Part shown: positions 23,697 through 33,221 of the stretch, one piece after another | Position numbering within the stretch: position 1 is the first letter of the stretch | Layout of the letters: every line of letters begins with the position of its first letter | Assembly (NCBI GenBank): GCA_003054655.1 | Contig: QAYZ01000016.1 | Span: 186,001-250,000 of the forward strand | From: Spartobacteria bacterium LR76 | GTDB lineage: Bacteria; Verrucomicrobiota; Verrucomicrobiia; Chthoniobacterales; Terrimicrobiaceae | Direction: 5' to 3' | DNA length: 64,000 nucleotides | The notes under the pieces: model-generated | Seen by the model: only the letters and a program-made list of their open reading frames with translations | What the model was told of the DNA's origin: nothing | Database searches by the model: none | Program-made: the position numbers and the translations under genes

Positions 23697-25046
23697 CTAA
23701 AACGACGCTCCGACCTGGACGCCAAGGATAAGCGCATCACCGATGTTTCCGGTTCCTCCGGGACGCAGTACGTACTGGATGTCGGGCTGAACGGTGAGGT
23801 TTTGGGTCAGTTGGATGATGTAGCTCCACTCCAGCACCGACTCGGTCGTGGGTCGTCCATGTCCCTGCGCCGCAGAGGCATCTGCGTAGTCAGGACTCCA
23901 GCCGCCGATGAGGAAGGAGAAGAGCGTCTGGTCCTGGTCTCGACCGGGGATGAGTCCCTGCCAGATCGCTCCGGCGAATCCCATCACGGGCATGGTGGCG
24001 ATTTCCGGCTGGGGATTGCCCGTCGCCCCGCCCCAGAGGGAGAAGCTGATGTTGGGATTGGCCGCGTTGCGCCAAAGCATCTGCTGCGCCATGGCGTAAA
24101 AACCGTAGGAGTTTTGCTGCGTTCCATCCCCGAGAAACTCCTGCTCGGGGAGGTTGGAGTAATAGATGCCTGCGATGTAGGTGCCGGGGAGTCCGGACGT
24201 TGCACTGGAGGCTGGGGGTGAAGAGGACTTGCCTACTTTGCCTGTGGGCGTTGGAGCTTGGGCGAAGGTTGGGGTCCAGCCGACCTCGCCGAGGAGGAGC
24301 ACGCCGTCATGGGAGCGAATGGAGAAATCCATTCCGTGGTAAGCCGTGACTCCGAGACGTTCCGTTGCCTGATAGATCCCGGCGGACGCGTAGGTGTCGG
24401 AAGTCGGGGCGTATTTTGTATAGGCTCCCCAGGTTGCAACGGGTGAGGCGGTGAACTCGGAGTTCAGGAAAACGCTGAGCGGATTGCCGTTGATTCCGCC
24501 GTTGACCTGAAGTCCGAAGGCGGGCAGCGCGGCAAAGGTGTCGCCTGAGGAGATGCGTCCGACGCGGAACTCCAGGGCATTGTCCAGAAGCGACTGCTCC
24601 CAGTAGAGCTCGTAAAACATCATGGTCGGCGTGACGTAGGCCTGAGAGGCGGTAAAGATGTTGCCGATATCATCGGAGAGGTTGCTTCCGGCGGCATCCG
24701 CTCCTGAGATGACCAGGGCGGCTCCGGGGAGATGGAGCAGTTTCTCGAAATCCAAAGTCGCTCCGAAGACGAGTTCCTGCGACCACGCCGCGGACTGCTC
24801 GTTGCCTCCGACCGGGTTTCCCTGAAAGACGCCGTAGTAGGTAACGAAAGGCTTGATCCCCGCATCGTTCAGGGTGCCGAACTCTTGATTGACCCACGCT
24901 GGGACGTCCCAGAGCGGGGGATTCTCGGCCGATGTTGATGCGTCCGAACCCCCGCAGGCTGTAGCAATGGTCGCGATCATCGCCGCGCAGACGCCTGCCG
25001 CTTTTTGCGCCGGGACACGGCCCGGCCAGGAGTTTCCTTCAGCCAT
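23697..25046 (-). CDS. OprB-family carbohydrate-selective porin
   Basis: 449 residues. After an N-terminal hydrophobic segment ending in ATACGG, the protein shows the OprB pattern: many alternating beta-strand stretches, aromatic girdle residues, and a C-terminal aromatic residue (..ILGVQVGASF) as in outer-membrane barrels. It should let sugars diffuse through the outer membrane. The start is uncertain. The ATAC|G sequence resembles a lipobox, unusual for a porin. Confidence 0.75.
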   Translation of the reverse strand: MAEGNSWPGRVPAQKAAGVCAAMIATIATACGGSDASTSAENPPLWDVPAWVNQEFGTLNDAGIKPFVTYYGVFQGNPVGGNEQSAAWSQELVFGATLDFEKLLHLPGAALVISGADAAGSNLSDDIGNIFTASQAYVTPTMMFYELYWEQSLLDNALEFRVGRISSGDTFAALPAFGLQVNGGINGNPLSVFLNSEFTASPVATWGAYTKYAPTSDTYASAGIYQATERLGVTAYHGMDFSIRSHDGVLLLGEVGWTPTFAQAPTPTGKVGKSSSPPASSATSGLPGTYIAGIYYSNLPEQEFLGDGTQQNSYGFYAMAQQMLWRNAANPNISFSLWGGATGNPQPEIATMPVMGFAGAIWQGLIPGRDQDQTLFSFLIGGWSPDYADASAAQGHGRPTTESVLEWSYIIQLTQNLTVQPDIQYVLRPGGTGNIGDALILGVQVGASF

Positions 25047-25227
25047 GCAGCGGTGCTACCACCTTGATGAGTTGAGGAAAGAGGAAAGTTCCAGGTTTTC
25101 CATGGTCATGCCAAGGTGGAAAACATTCCCCGATGGGGCAATCCGGAGTCCGTTGATGCTTATGGACTTGCCAAGCCCGCACGCCGCCGCCTAAAGAATA
25201 CGGGGTAATTATTTGCGCTCGGTTGCA

Positions 25228-25256
25228 TGTAACATATTGATGTTTTTCTTGTTACA
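25228..25256. promoter_or_regulatory. Inverted repeat upstream of rnc
   Basis: TGTAACA (25228-25234) and TGTTACA (25250-25256) form an inverted repeat in the AT-rich region 28 nt before the rnc start, in the 237-bp gap between the divergent porin gene and rnc. Could be an operator; the regulator is unknown. The rest of this gap shows nothing clear. Confidence 0.35.
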
Positions 25257-25283
25257 TTTGCCGGGCACTCAAGACAGGTAGAC

Positions 25284-26036
25284 ATGCCGACCACAGATCC
25301 AAGCCGACACGCATCCATCATGAACCCGTTGGAGGAGCGGATGGGCTATAAGTTTCGCAATGGCCTGCTTCTGGCAGAGGCCTTGACGCACCCCAGCATC
25401 TCGCTGGAGCGGAAGAACTATCCCTTTGACAACCAACGACTGGAGTTCCTGGGCGACGCCGTGATCCAGCTCGTGGTGACGGAGCATCTTTATCGGCTAT
25501 ACCCGGATTTCAGCGAGGGGCAGATGACGAAGCTGCGGACGCGCATTGTTTCCCGTCCGGCGCTCAAGGCGCATGCCGTCCTGATGGATCTCGGGCGCTA
25601 CCTGATGATGGGGCGCGGCGAGGAGGCCAGCGGGGGACGCGAGCGCGCCTCGACTCTGGCGGACGCCTTTGAAAGCGTGGTCGGCGCGATCTACCTCGAC
25701 GGCGGTTTCGATGCGGCGCGGAATTTCGTTCTGCGCGAGACGTTGGATGACTTTGAGCGCATCGCGAAGAACCCCGAGGAGGTGAATCCGAAGGGAACCT
25801 TGCAGGAAATTTTGCAGGCCATTGAACCTTGTGCTCCGGCTTATGAAGTCATCGAGCAGACGGGGCCGGATCATTCCAAGCGCTTTGTCTCCAAGGTGAT
25901 CTGGAGTGAAATCGAGCTGGGGCGGGGTGAGGGACTCAGCAAGAAACAGGCGCAGGTGGCGGCAGCATCCGATGCGTTGGATCGACAGCTCTGGTTGCGC
26001 AAAGACAAGCGCTCGGGTACTGCTGCATCCGTATGA
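25284..26036 (+). CDS. rnc: Ribonuclease III
   Basis: 250 residues. A dsRNA-specific endonuclease for rRNA and mRNA processing. The family signature NQRLEFLGDAVIQL is at 50-63 with catalytic Glu/Asp; the second acidic pair lies in DAFESVVGAIYLDGGF. A dsRNA-binding domain starts near 165 (NPKGTLQEILQ) and runs to the AQVAAASDAL motif. A later start at M13 is also possible. The stop codon overlaps the start of the next gene by 4 nt. Confidence 0.95.
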   Translation: MPTTDPSRHASIMNPLEERMGYKFRNGLLLAEALTHPSISLERKNYPFDNQRLEFLGDAVIQLVVTEHLYRLYPDFSEGQMTKLRTRIVSRPALKAHAVLMDLGRYLMMGRGEEASGGRERASTLADAFESVVGAIYLDGGFDAARNFVLRETLDDFERIAKNPEEVNPKGTLQEILQAIEPCAPAYEVIEQTGPDHSKRFVSKVIWSEIELGRGEGLSKKQAQVAAASDALDRQLWLRKDKRSGTAASV

Positions 26037-26587
26037 TGTATCCGGTCGACCTTCACGCCGTGGGACTTGTCCTCGGTCTGGCACTCATTTTGGGCCATGT
26101 TCTGGCTTTGGTTAAGCCTGTGGCGACCGAGTCGGCTTTGAAGAGCTTTCCGCGGTCCCGTGCGGCAGGCACGGTGCTTATCGCGATTGCGGGCGTATGG
26201 GGTTTTATTCTCATCACCACGATGGATCTCGGGGAATTTGCCCATCTGCGCCGGGTGATGGCGATCGCGGTTATAGCCGGGACCTACCTGTCGTGGCGGT
26301 ATATGGAGGAGTTTCTGGCGGTGCGTGCGCTCGGCATGATCGCCCTGCTCGCGGCGGAGCCGATTCTCGAGGCCGCTTTCCTGCGCCCGGAGACGAGTCG
26401 TTTGCTCGTGGTGGTGCTCGCCTACGTGTGGATCATTCTCGGCCTTTTCTGGGTGGGAATGCCCTGGGTGCTGCGCGATCAAATCACTTGGCTGACCGGC
26501 CAGAAGCTGCGCTTGAAGGCGGCAACCGTAGGCGGAATCGTTTATGGTGCAGCCGTGCTTTTTTGCGCGCTGGCTCTCTGGAAGTAA
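26033..26587 (+). CDS. Multi-pass membrane protein of unknown function
   Basis: 184 residues with five predicted membrane helices (about 7-27, 46-65, 75-90, 100-118, 130-150, and a last one near 165-182). No recognisable motif. The start overlaps the rnc stop codon (ATGA type), so the gene is translationally coupled to rnc. Confidence 0.65.
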   Translation: MMYPVDLHAVGLVLGLALILGHVLALVKPVATESALKSFPRSRAAGTVLIAIAGVWGFILITTMDLGEFAHLRRVMAIAVIAGTYLSWRYMEEFLAVRALGMIALLAAEPILEAAFLRPETSRLLVVVLAYVWIILGLFWVGMPWVLRDQITWLTGQKLRLKAATVGGIVYGAAVLFCALALWK

Positions 26588-26634
26588 GATTTTTCGGGAA
26601 ACTTTCGGCCATCTGGCGTTGACTAGGTAACGCC

Positions 26635-28278
26635 ATGAGAAAGACCGCTCTCCCGCTGGCCGCCCTCCTTTGGGCCGGTCATCTTTCCGCCGCCCCTATC
26701 GACGCCTCCTCCCGCATCTCCGCCGTGACGGTCTATGCCGACCGCGCGCGGGTGACTCGTACTGCCGAGGTCAGCCTGCCGGAGGGGGAAAGCGTGGTAC
26801 GGCTCGGCGGGTTGCCTGCGGATCTCGATCCCTCCAGCGTACAGGCCGGAGGTACTGGCACGGGAGTGAAGATCCTCGGGCTGGAAATCCGCGATGTCTT
26901 TTTCGATCAGGCTGTGAACCCGCGAGTGAGGGAACTCGAGGCACAGCTTCAAGCGTTGGAGGATCAGGAGACGACCCTCGTCGCAAAGAATGCCGACCTC
27001 AAGGAACGCCGGACTTTTCTGAACAAGGTGCGCGATGGACTGGCCCAGCCGGGTGCGGAGGATGGAAAGAGCTCGTCGGGCAGCAGCCTGGAGAAGGTGA
27101 AGCCGCTTTATGAATTTTATGGAGCTGAGACTGTCGCAATCTCCGAGGCAACGCAGGCCAATGCCGTGGCCATCCGCGAACTCGCGCCCAAGAAACAGGT
27201 GATCGTTGACGAACTGGAGCGCCTGCGCTCGGGCGGAGGCAAGACGGAGAAACAGGTGCTGGTGGCGGTCAAGGCCTCATCGCCCGCGAAGGCGACGCTA
27301 TCCCTGGGTTACAATATGAACGGGGCCTCGTGGCAGCCGCTGTACGACGCGAGAGTCAATACCCAGACCGGAGCGATCGAGCTCGCCTACTACGGTAACG
27401 TGCGCCAGCAGACGGGAGAGAACTGGGATGGCGTGAAGTTGTCGCTTTCCACCGCACGGCCCAATGTGGGGGCGCGCATGCCGGAGCTGGAGCCTTGGTG
27501 GCTGAATTTCATTCAACCCATGGCGGCATCCGCGCCTCGGGCCTTTGGCTACGCATCCGCGAGAAACGAGCTGTCCAAGGATAAGCTTAATATGGCTGGT
27601 GCCGACGCCGATTCCGCACCTGCGCCCGCACCCCTGGAATACGAACAGGCGCAGATCGAAAGCTCAGGCGTCTCGGTGGTCTTTGAGATCAAGATCCCGG
27701 CGACGATTCCCAGCGATGGCGAAGAACATCGCGTGGCGATTTCAACGCAGAAATTCGACGGCAAGATCGAGTATGTGACGACACCGAAGCTTGCGGACGT
27801 GGCGTTTCTCAAGACGCGCCTGACCAACTCCAGCGGAGCGCCAATTCTTGGCGGTAAGGTGAATGTCTTTCGCGATGGGGACTTCATCGGCGACAGCCAT
27901 GTGAACTTCATCGCTCCCGGCGCGGATTTCGATTTCTACCTTGGCATCGACGACAACGTGAAGGTCACGCGCAAGACGCTGGTGGACCGTGCGGCAGAGA
28001 ACGGGCTTTTCCAGAAGCGCAAGGGCGTTACGCGTAAATACGAAACGACGGTGGAGAACTTCAAGAACCAGCCGGTGAAGGTGACGGTGCTGGATCAGTT
28101 GCCGGTGGCCCAGGATGCGAGCATTACGGTGCGTGATGTGAAGTTCAGCGACACGCCGGCGCAGGAAAAGGATACGGGCAAGCTGACCTGGACCTTTGAT
28201 CTGGCTCCGAAGCAGAAGAAGCAGATCACCGAGGAGTTCACGGTCGACTGGCCGTCCGACAAGGACGTGAGTTTCTAA
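26635..28278 (+). CDS. MuiA-family (DUF4139) exported protein
   Basis: 547 residues with signal peptide (ALLWAGHLSAA). The N-terminal domain begins with ISAVTVYADRARVTRTAEV, a coiled coil spans about 95-200 (VRELEAQLQALEDQETTL), and the C-terminal DUF4139 half includes LGYNMNGASWQPLYDARV. The 'mucoidy inhibitor A' family name is descriptive; the function is not established. Its end overlaps the convergent PCD gene by 4 nt. Confidence 0.85.
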   Translation: MRKTALPLAALLWAGHLSAAPIDASSRISAVTVYADRARVTRTAEVSLPEGESVVRLGGLPADLDPSSVQAGGTGTGVKILGLEIRDVFFDQAVNPRVRELEAQLQALEDQETTLVAKNADLKERRTFLNKVRDGLAQPGAEDGKSSSGSSLEKVKPLYEFYGAETVAISEATQANAVAIRELAPKKQVIVDELERLRSGGGKTEKQVLVAVKASSPAKATLSLGYNMNGASWQPLYDARVNTQTGAIELAYYGNVRQQTGENWDGVKLSLSTARPNVGARMPELEPWWLNFIQPMAASAPRAFGYASARNELSKDKLNMAGADADSAPAPAPLEYEQAQIESSGVSVVFEIKIPATIPSDGEEHRVAISTQKFDGKIEYVTTPKLADVAFLKTRLTNSSGAPILGGKVNVFRDGDFIGDSHVNFIAPGADFDFYLGIDDNVKVTRKTLVDRAAENGLFQKRKGVTRKYETTVENFKNQPVKVTVLDQLPVAQDASITVRDVKFSDTPAQEKDTGKLTWTFDLAPKQKKQITEEFTVDWPSDKDVSF

Positions 28279-28556
28279 ACCAGCGCGTCGATCTGCCGGG
28301 CGAGGGCGAAGTCTTTTTCCGTGAGGCCGCCCTTGCTGTGGGTCGTGAGGGAAAGGCGGATGGTATTCCAGCGGATGTCGATATCCGGGTGGTGGTCGGC
28401 GATTTCGGCCATGACGGCCACGCGGTTCACGTAGTTCATCGCCTCGGCGAAATCGCGGAAGACGCGCTTGCAGGCGATGGCGGAACCCTCGCGGGACCAG
28501 GTGGGCACGGATGGGAGTTCGTGGGCGATTTCCATCTCGGAAAGCAGGCCGGGCAT
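28275..28556 (-). CDS. 4a-hydroxytetrahydrobiopterin dehydratase (PCD/DCoH)
   Basis: 93 residues, typical of the family. It dehydrates 4a-hydroxytetrahydropterin to recycle the pterin cofactor. Core motif EIADHHPDIDIRWNTIRLSLTTHSKGGLTEKD with the catalytic histidines. No aromatic amino acid hydroxylase is in this window. Convergent with the MuiA-like gene. Confidence 0.93.
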   Translation of the reverse strand: MPGLLSEMEIAHELPSVPTWSREGSAIACKRVFRDFAEAMNYVNRVAVMAEIADHHPDIDIRWNTIRLSLTTHSKGGLTEKDFALARQIDALV

Positions 28557-28636
28557 AGCGGGAATCCTACAAAAATAGCCTTTCCCGTCGCAAGGGCCGT
28601 GTGTAGGTTGCGCTTTCCCCTATCAAATCAATCGTC

Positions 28637-29620
28637 ATGGGCAAAATTTACAACAACATCGTTGAGACCGTCGGACGCACTCCCCTCGTCAAACTGAACA
28701 AAGTGACCGAGGGTGTGAATGCCACCATCGCGCTGAAGTGCGAGTTCTTCAATCCGCTGGGAAGCGTGAAGGACCGTATCGGCATGGCGATGATCGAGGA
28801 GGCCGAGAAGAGCGGCGTGCTCACCAAGGACACCGTGATCGTCGAGCCGACCAGCGGCAACACGGGTATCGCCCTCGCTTTCGTCGCCGCCTCCAAGGGG
28901 TACAAGCTCATCCTGACCATGCCCGAGACGATGAGCCTCGAGCGCCGCACGCTTCTCGCCATGCTGGGAGCAAAGCTGGTGCTCACTCCGGGCGCCGAGG
29001 GAATGAAGGGCGCGATCGCCCGAGCCGAGCAGATCGTGAAGGAGACGCCGAATTCCTGGATTCCCCAGCAGTTTTACAATCCGGCCAACCCGGCGATTCA
29101 CTCCAAGACCACGGCGGAGGAGATCTGGGAAGACACCGACGGCAAGGTCGACATCTTCGTCGCGGCAGTAGGCACGGGTGGAACGCTTACGGGCGTGTAC
29201 GAGGCGCTGGCTCCGCGCAAGGCTGGCTTCAAGGCCATCGCGGTCGAGCCGAAGGATTCTCCGGTTATCTCGCAGACCCTCGCCGGTGAGCCGGTGAAGC
29301 CGGGTCCGCACAAGATCCAGGGTACAGGAGCGGGATTCGTTCCGGGTAACCTGCATCTCAAGGCCTCCGATGGTTCGGAGCAGATCACCGAGTGTATCCA
29401 GGTCGCGAATGAAGACGCTTTCGCCATGGCGCGTCGCCTGGCCAAGGAAGAGGGCATCCTCGTCGGCATCAGCACTGGTGCCAACGTGTGGGCCGCCCTG
29501 CAGGTCGCCAAGCGTCCAGAGAATGCGGGCAAGCTGATCGTGACCGTCGCCTGCTCGACGGGTGAGCGTTACCTGAGCACGGCCCTGGCCGAGGAAGCCC
29601 GCGCGGAGGTGGGAGCTTAA
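28637..29620 (+). CDS. cysK: Cysteine synthase A (O-acetylserine sulfhydrylase)
   Basis: 327 residues. A PLP enzyme that makes cysteine from O-acetylserine and sulfide. PLP lysine K45 in [11 protein letters not shown], phosphate/substrate loop TSGNTG near 72-77, and the phosphate-binding loop VGTGGTLTG. No Shine-Dalgarno sequence. Followed 4 nt later by a TPR protein gene, so probably co-transcribed with it. Confidence 0.95.
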   Translation: MGKIYNNIVETVGRTPLVKLNKVTEGVNATIALKCEFFNPLGSVKDRIGMAMIEEAEKSGVLTKDTVIVEPTSGNTGIALAFVAASKGYKLILTMPETMSLERRTLLAMLGAKLVLTPGAEGMKGAIARAEQIVKETPNSWIPQQFYNPANPAIHSKTTAEEIWEDTDGKVDIFVAAVGTGGTLTGVYEALAPRKAGFKAIAVEPKDSPVISQTLAGEPVKPGPHKIQGTGAGFVPGNLHLKASDGSEQITECIQVANEDAFAMARRLAKEEGILVGISTGANVWAALQVAKRPENAGKLIVTVACSTGERYLSTALAEEARAEVGA

Positions 29621-29624
29621 TTTT

Positions 29625-30323
29625 ATGTCAAAGGATCAACTTCCTCCGGCGGAGGATCGTTTGCTGGAGTCCGATGGTTTCGACGCCGATTTGTTCTGGG
29701 CGAAATATCGCTCTGCCATCATCGGCGGGGTGGTCGCCGTGGTCGTCATCGCCGTGGGCGGGGGCTTCTACTGGCTGAGTGAGCGCAATACGCGGATCAA
29801 CTCAGAGAAGGCCTTTGCCGAAGCCTCCACGATGGAAGGTTGGCAGACGCTTGTCGCGCAATATCCGAAGTCGCAGGCTGCGGCGGACGCGTATTTTCTC
29901 ATCGCTGCGGCTCAACGCGATGGTGGCAAGATCGAAGACTCAACGGCAACGTATAAGAAGTTCCTCGATACCTTCCCGAAGAACGCGCTGACCGGCGCGG
30001 CTCGTCTCGGTATCGCACAGAACCTCGAGCAGGAGAACAAGCTGAGCGAGGCGCTCGACGCCCTGCGTGACATCCAGGCCCAGGACGGCGAGAGCTATGT
30101 GGCTTCATTTGCCCTGTTGGAGCAGGCGCGGATTCTTCTGCGCCAGAACAAGCTGGAGGAGGCTCGCGCCGCTCTCAATACGCTGACCCAGACCTATCCG
30201 ACGACCCCGTCGGCCATGTTTGGCGGATCCATCCTGTCCGATGTGCAGGCTTTGATTCCTCCGCCAGCGGTGACTGCGGTAGTCGCTCCGCAGCCGGCGG
30301 CCGCTGCCTCGGCCACACCGTAG
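29625..30323 (+). CDS. Membrane-anchored TPR protein (YfgM-like)
   Basis: 232 residues: a short acidic cytoplasmic N-terminus, one transmembrane helix at about 33-52 (IIGGVVAVVVIAVGGGFYWL), then TPR-like helices to ~205 and a Pro/Ala-rich tail. The layout matches YfgM, an ancillary factor at the SecYEG translocon, but sequence identity is not clear enough to be certain. Confidence 0.65.
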   Translation: MSKDQLPPAEDRLLESDGFDADLFWAKYRSAIIGGVVAVVVIAVGGGFYWLSERNTRINSEKAFAEASTMEGWQTLVAQYPKSQAAADAYFLIAAAQRDGGKIEDSTATYKKFLDTFPKNALTGAARLGIAQNLEQENKLSEALDALRDIQAQDGESYVASFALLEQARILLRQNKLEEARAALNTLTQTYPTTPSAMFGGSILSDVQALIPPPAVTAVVAPQPAAAASATP

Positions 30324-30337
30324 CACGCGTCGGGCGT

Positions 30338-31135
30338 CTAGGACGCCAGACCGAGATTGGGTAATCCTTCGAGAGGAAGCGTCTTTTCTGGCGCTTCCTT
30401 TTCGTTTTTCTGGGCAGGAGGAGCCGGTTGGACGGTGCTTTCGGCCAGCAAAAAACCGCCTTTGTCGACGACAATGGCCTTGGCCGAGAGCCGGCCTTCA
30501 AGCCGGCCGTGTCGGTGAATATGCACCTGTCCCTCGCAATGGAAGTTTCCCCGGGCCGAGCCGTGCAGAATGATCTCGGCGGCGATGATGGGAAGGGCAA
30601 AATCGAGTCTGGCTCCCTTTTCGATGACGATGGATTTGGCGGCGATCCGGCAGCTCATCGTGCCGGAGTAGGCGATACGCACCGTTCCCTCACAGCGGAG
30701 CGTGCCATTGACAGCGCCGTAAAGATCAGCCTCTCCACAGACGATATAGCCGTTGCTGAGGGAGCCTTTGGCTTCGACCGTGAGGCGGCCGCGCGTGTCG
30801 ACAGGACGGGCGACCTTGGAGTCGAATACGAGATCGTCGAACTCAATGGATGCGGAGCAGCCTGGGCAGATCGTACTGCGGGCGGAGGGGGAGACCTCAT
30901 GTGTCCGCCTGCAGCGATAACATCGCACCTCCCGCGCGTGACGCTGCGCCGCTGTCGGCTGGGGCCGGGGTGCGGCGGGGGCTGGTGCGGGCTTTTGTTT
31001 TCCGGTGACCGGAGCGCCGATCTCGTAGTAGCTGCCGCAGGAGCGGCAGTACGTGGAGATGGCGGTTACGGGTTCGAGCTGGACGTTCTCGCAGTGCGGG
31101 CACCGGAATGGAGCCTTGCGGAGATGGTCCTGCAT
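30338..31135 (-). CDS. Bactofilin with two N-terminal zinc ribbons
   Basis: 265 residues. Two CxxC...CxxC zinc ribbons (C12/C15 with C30/C33, then a second set at about 72-93) separated by a proline-rich linker, then a bactofilin beta-helix (SNGYIVCGEADLYGAVNG, repeated hydrophobic strands) and a disordered tail. Bactofilins polymerise into cytoskeletal filaments. The zinc-ribbon fusion suggests a nucleic-acid- or protein-binding role. It lies 6 nt downstream of a simple bactofilin gene. Confidence 0.8.
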   Translation of the reverse strand: MQDHLRKAPFRCPHCENVQLEPVTAISTYCRSCGSYYEIGAPVTGKQKPAPAPAAPRPQPTAAQRHAREVRCYRCRRTHEVSPSARSTICPGCSASIEFDDLVFDSKVARPVDTRGRLTVEAKGSLSNGYIVCGEADLYGAVNGTLRCEGTVRIAYSGTMSCRIAAKSIVIEKGARLDFALPIIAAEIILHGSARGNFHCEGQVHIHRHGRLEGRLSAKAIVVDKGGFLLAESTVQPAPPAQKNEKEAPEKTLPLEGLPNLGLAS

Positions 31136-31141
31136 GCAGCC

Positions 31142-31597
31142 TTAGGACACGGCGGGCGCGGAGGGAGACTGGGTCTTGGCCGGAGCGGGAGCAGTGCCGC
31201 GGTCGGAGGCCTTGAAGGCCGGGGCGGGCTTGTTCGGGGTGACCTCGGATTTGCCGATGAAGGTTGCGCCTTCCTCGATGACGATGCGCACGGCGCGGAG
31301 GTCGCCGGTGAGCTGGGAGCTGGCTTTGAGCTCGACGCGCTCGGTCACGGTGATGTTGCCGTTGACGGTGCCGTGGACGACGACGTTCTTGGTGCGGACC
31401 TCGCCATTCACCTCGGCGTTCTTGCCCAGGGTGAGGTTGCCGTTTTCGGAGAGGATTTCGCCTTCGATCTTGCCGTCAAAGATCAGTTCGCTCTCGAAAT
31501 TGATGGCGCCTTTGATCTGGACGTCGTTGGTGAGGATGTTCTTGGTGGCAGAAGGAGTGGTATCCGGCATAAAGCTCGTCAAGTTGTTGAGGTTCAT
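31142..31597 (-). CDS. Bactofilin (polymer-forming cytoskeletal protein)
   Basis: 151 residues from the ATG at 31595-31597 (MNLNNLTSFM). The central region KNILTNDVQIKGAINFESEL and the following regular strand repeats form the right-handed beta-helix; the termini are low-complexity, as usual. Operon with the zinc-ribbon bactofilin downstream. The frame continues upstream but is not protein-like. Confidence 0.9.
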   Translation of the reverse strand: MNLNNLTSFMPDTTPSATKNILTNDVQIKGAINFESELIFDGKIEGEILSENGNLTLGKNAEVNGEVRTKNVVVHGTVNGNITVTERVELKASSQLTGDLRAVRIVIEEGATFIGKSEVTPNKPAPAFKASDRGTAPAPAKTQSPSAPAVS

Positions 31598-31637
31598 AGG
31601 GCGATAACGGGCAAATCTAGCGGTGAACCTAGGCAGG

Positions 31638-33050
31638 TCAACTCCCGACCGAGGCGTCCTCGGCCAAATCGGAGGCCGGGTAGGTCCAAATTTCGCACAG
31701 GGTGGGGTGGTAGTGCGGAATGAGGGCAAACTGGCCGGCGGTGGCGCGGAAGCGCATGGCCACGACGACCTCCTCGATGAGGTCGGAGGCGTGCGGCCCC
31801 ACGACGGAGGCACCGATGATCTCGCGGGTGTTCTTTTCCACGATGAGTTTCACGAAGCCATGCAGCTCATCCATGATGAGGGACTTGCCGTGGTCGTTGA
31901 ACGGGTAGGTGGCGGTGAGGTACTCCACGCCCTGTGCGGCGGCCTCGGCTTCCGAAAGGCCGACAGCCGCGACCTGCGGCTCGGTAAAGACGGCGTAGAG
32001 CTTTAGGCGGTAGTCCATTTTTTCGAGCGCACCTGAGCCGTTGAGCACCTTTACGGCATTGCGTACGGCCAGTTCCGCCTGCTCGATGGCGATATGGACG
32101 ACCTCGTATGGGCCGCAGCAATCCCCGGCGGCAAAGATATGAGGAGCCGAGGTTTGCTGGGTGGCGCTGGCGGCGATGTGATGGCCCTCCACGGCAATGC
32201 CTGCCTTTTCCAAGCCAAGGCTGGCGAGGTTTGGCCGACGACCGAGGGCATTGAGCAGGGCGGGGGCCTCGACAGTGTGGGTGGTGCCGTCCTTTTCAAA
32301 GACGACGCGACGTACTTCGCCCTCGCGCTCGACCTTGGCCAGCGCGGTGCCCGTATGGATTTTCACCCCGCGATCTCGCAGGGCGCGCTCAAGCTCATTG
32401 GCGACGTCGGGGTCGACCCCGGTAAGGAGCTGGGAACTACGCTGGATGATGGTGACCTTTGTCCCCAGGCTGGCGAAGTAATGAGCCATCTCCAGGGCGA
32501 CCGGGCCTGCGCCGAGGACGATGAGGGAGGGCGGGATCGCGGTCAGCTCCAGCACGTCGTCGCTCGTCCATGCACCGGACTCCGCCAGACCGGGCACGGA
32601 TGGCACATTGACGACGGACCCGGTGGCGACGATGGCCGACCGGGTGGTGATGGTGCGCGTGGTGCCGTCGAGCAGATCGACGTGCAGGGTTTTGGCGTCG
32701 AGGAAGGAAGCTTTTCCCCGGACAAACTCAAACTTGCCCGTCTCCAGTTGCTCGCGGCGGTAGTCGGCGAATTCTCCAATGAGCCGCCGTTTGCGGGTGA
32801 TGATCTCGGTGGCATCGTAGCTGAAATCCGTGACGCGGAGGCCGAATTCGCGGGCCTGGCCGAAGGCGCGGTAGCGGTTGGCGGATTCGATCAGCGACTT
32901 GCTCGGCATGCAGCCCCGGAGGATGCAAAGGCCGCCCACCTCTTTCCCGCCATCGAGCACGATGGTCTTGAGTCCCAGCGAGGCGGCGGTGCGTGCGGCG
33001 GCATAACCCGCGCTGCCTCCGCCGATCACGGCAAAGTCGTAGTCGCTCAT
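31638..33050 (-). CDS. FAD/NAD(P)-dependent disulfide oxidoreductase (Lpd/MerA-like)
   Basis: 470 residues from the ATG at 33048-33050 (MSDYDFAVIGGGSAG). FAD-binding GGGSAGYAAA, redox disulfide in GGLCILRGCMPSK, NAD motif VLGAGPVALEMA, and C-terminal interface HYHPTLCE, where dihydrolipoamide dehydrogenases usually have HAHPT. No 2-oxoacid dehydrogenase genes are near, so the substrate is uncertain; dihydrolipoamide dehydrogenase, soluble transhydrogenase or mercuric-reductase-like are all possible. Confidence 0.85.
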   Translation of the reverse strand: MSDYDFAVIGGGSAGYAAARTAASLGLKTIVLDGGKEVGGLCILRGCMPSKSLIESANRYRAFGQAREFGLRVTDFSYDATEIITRKRRLIGEFADYRREQLETGKFEFVRGKASFLDAKTLHVDLLDGTTRTITTRSAIVATGSVVNVPSVPGLAESGAWTSDDVLELTAIPPSLIVLGAGPVALEMAHYFASLGTKVTIIQRSSQLLTGVDPDVANELERALRDRGVKIHTGTALAKVEREGEVRRVVFEKDGTTHTVEAPALLNALGRRPNLASLGLEKAGIAVEGHHIAASATQQTSAPHIFAAGDCCGPYEVVHIAIEQAELAVRNAVKVLNGSGALEKMDYRLKLYAVFTEPQVAAVGLSEAEAAAQGVEYLTATYPFNDHGKSLIMDELHGFVKLIVEKNTREIIGASVVGPHASDLIEEVVVAMRFRATAGQFALIPHYHPTLCEIWTYPASDLAEDASVGS

Positions 33051-33221
33051 GCGTCCTACTTGATCCATTCAGGGGAAAAAGGAAAGGGCGAGTTTATGGG
33101 GTGATCCGGGAGGTTGAGAGAATGGAGCAGTCAATAAAATGAAGCCCAATGTGCCCTGACGAGAGCGGTCTTGAGTTTGCCGGATCTTCCCGGCACGATG
33201 CGCATCGTCCCCTGACGAATC

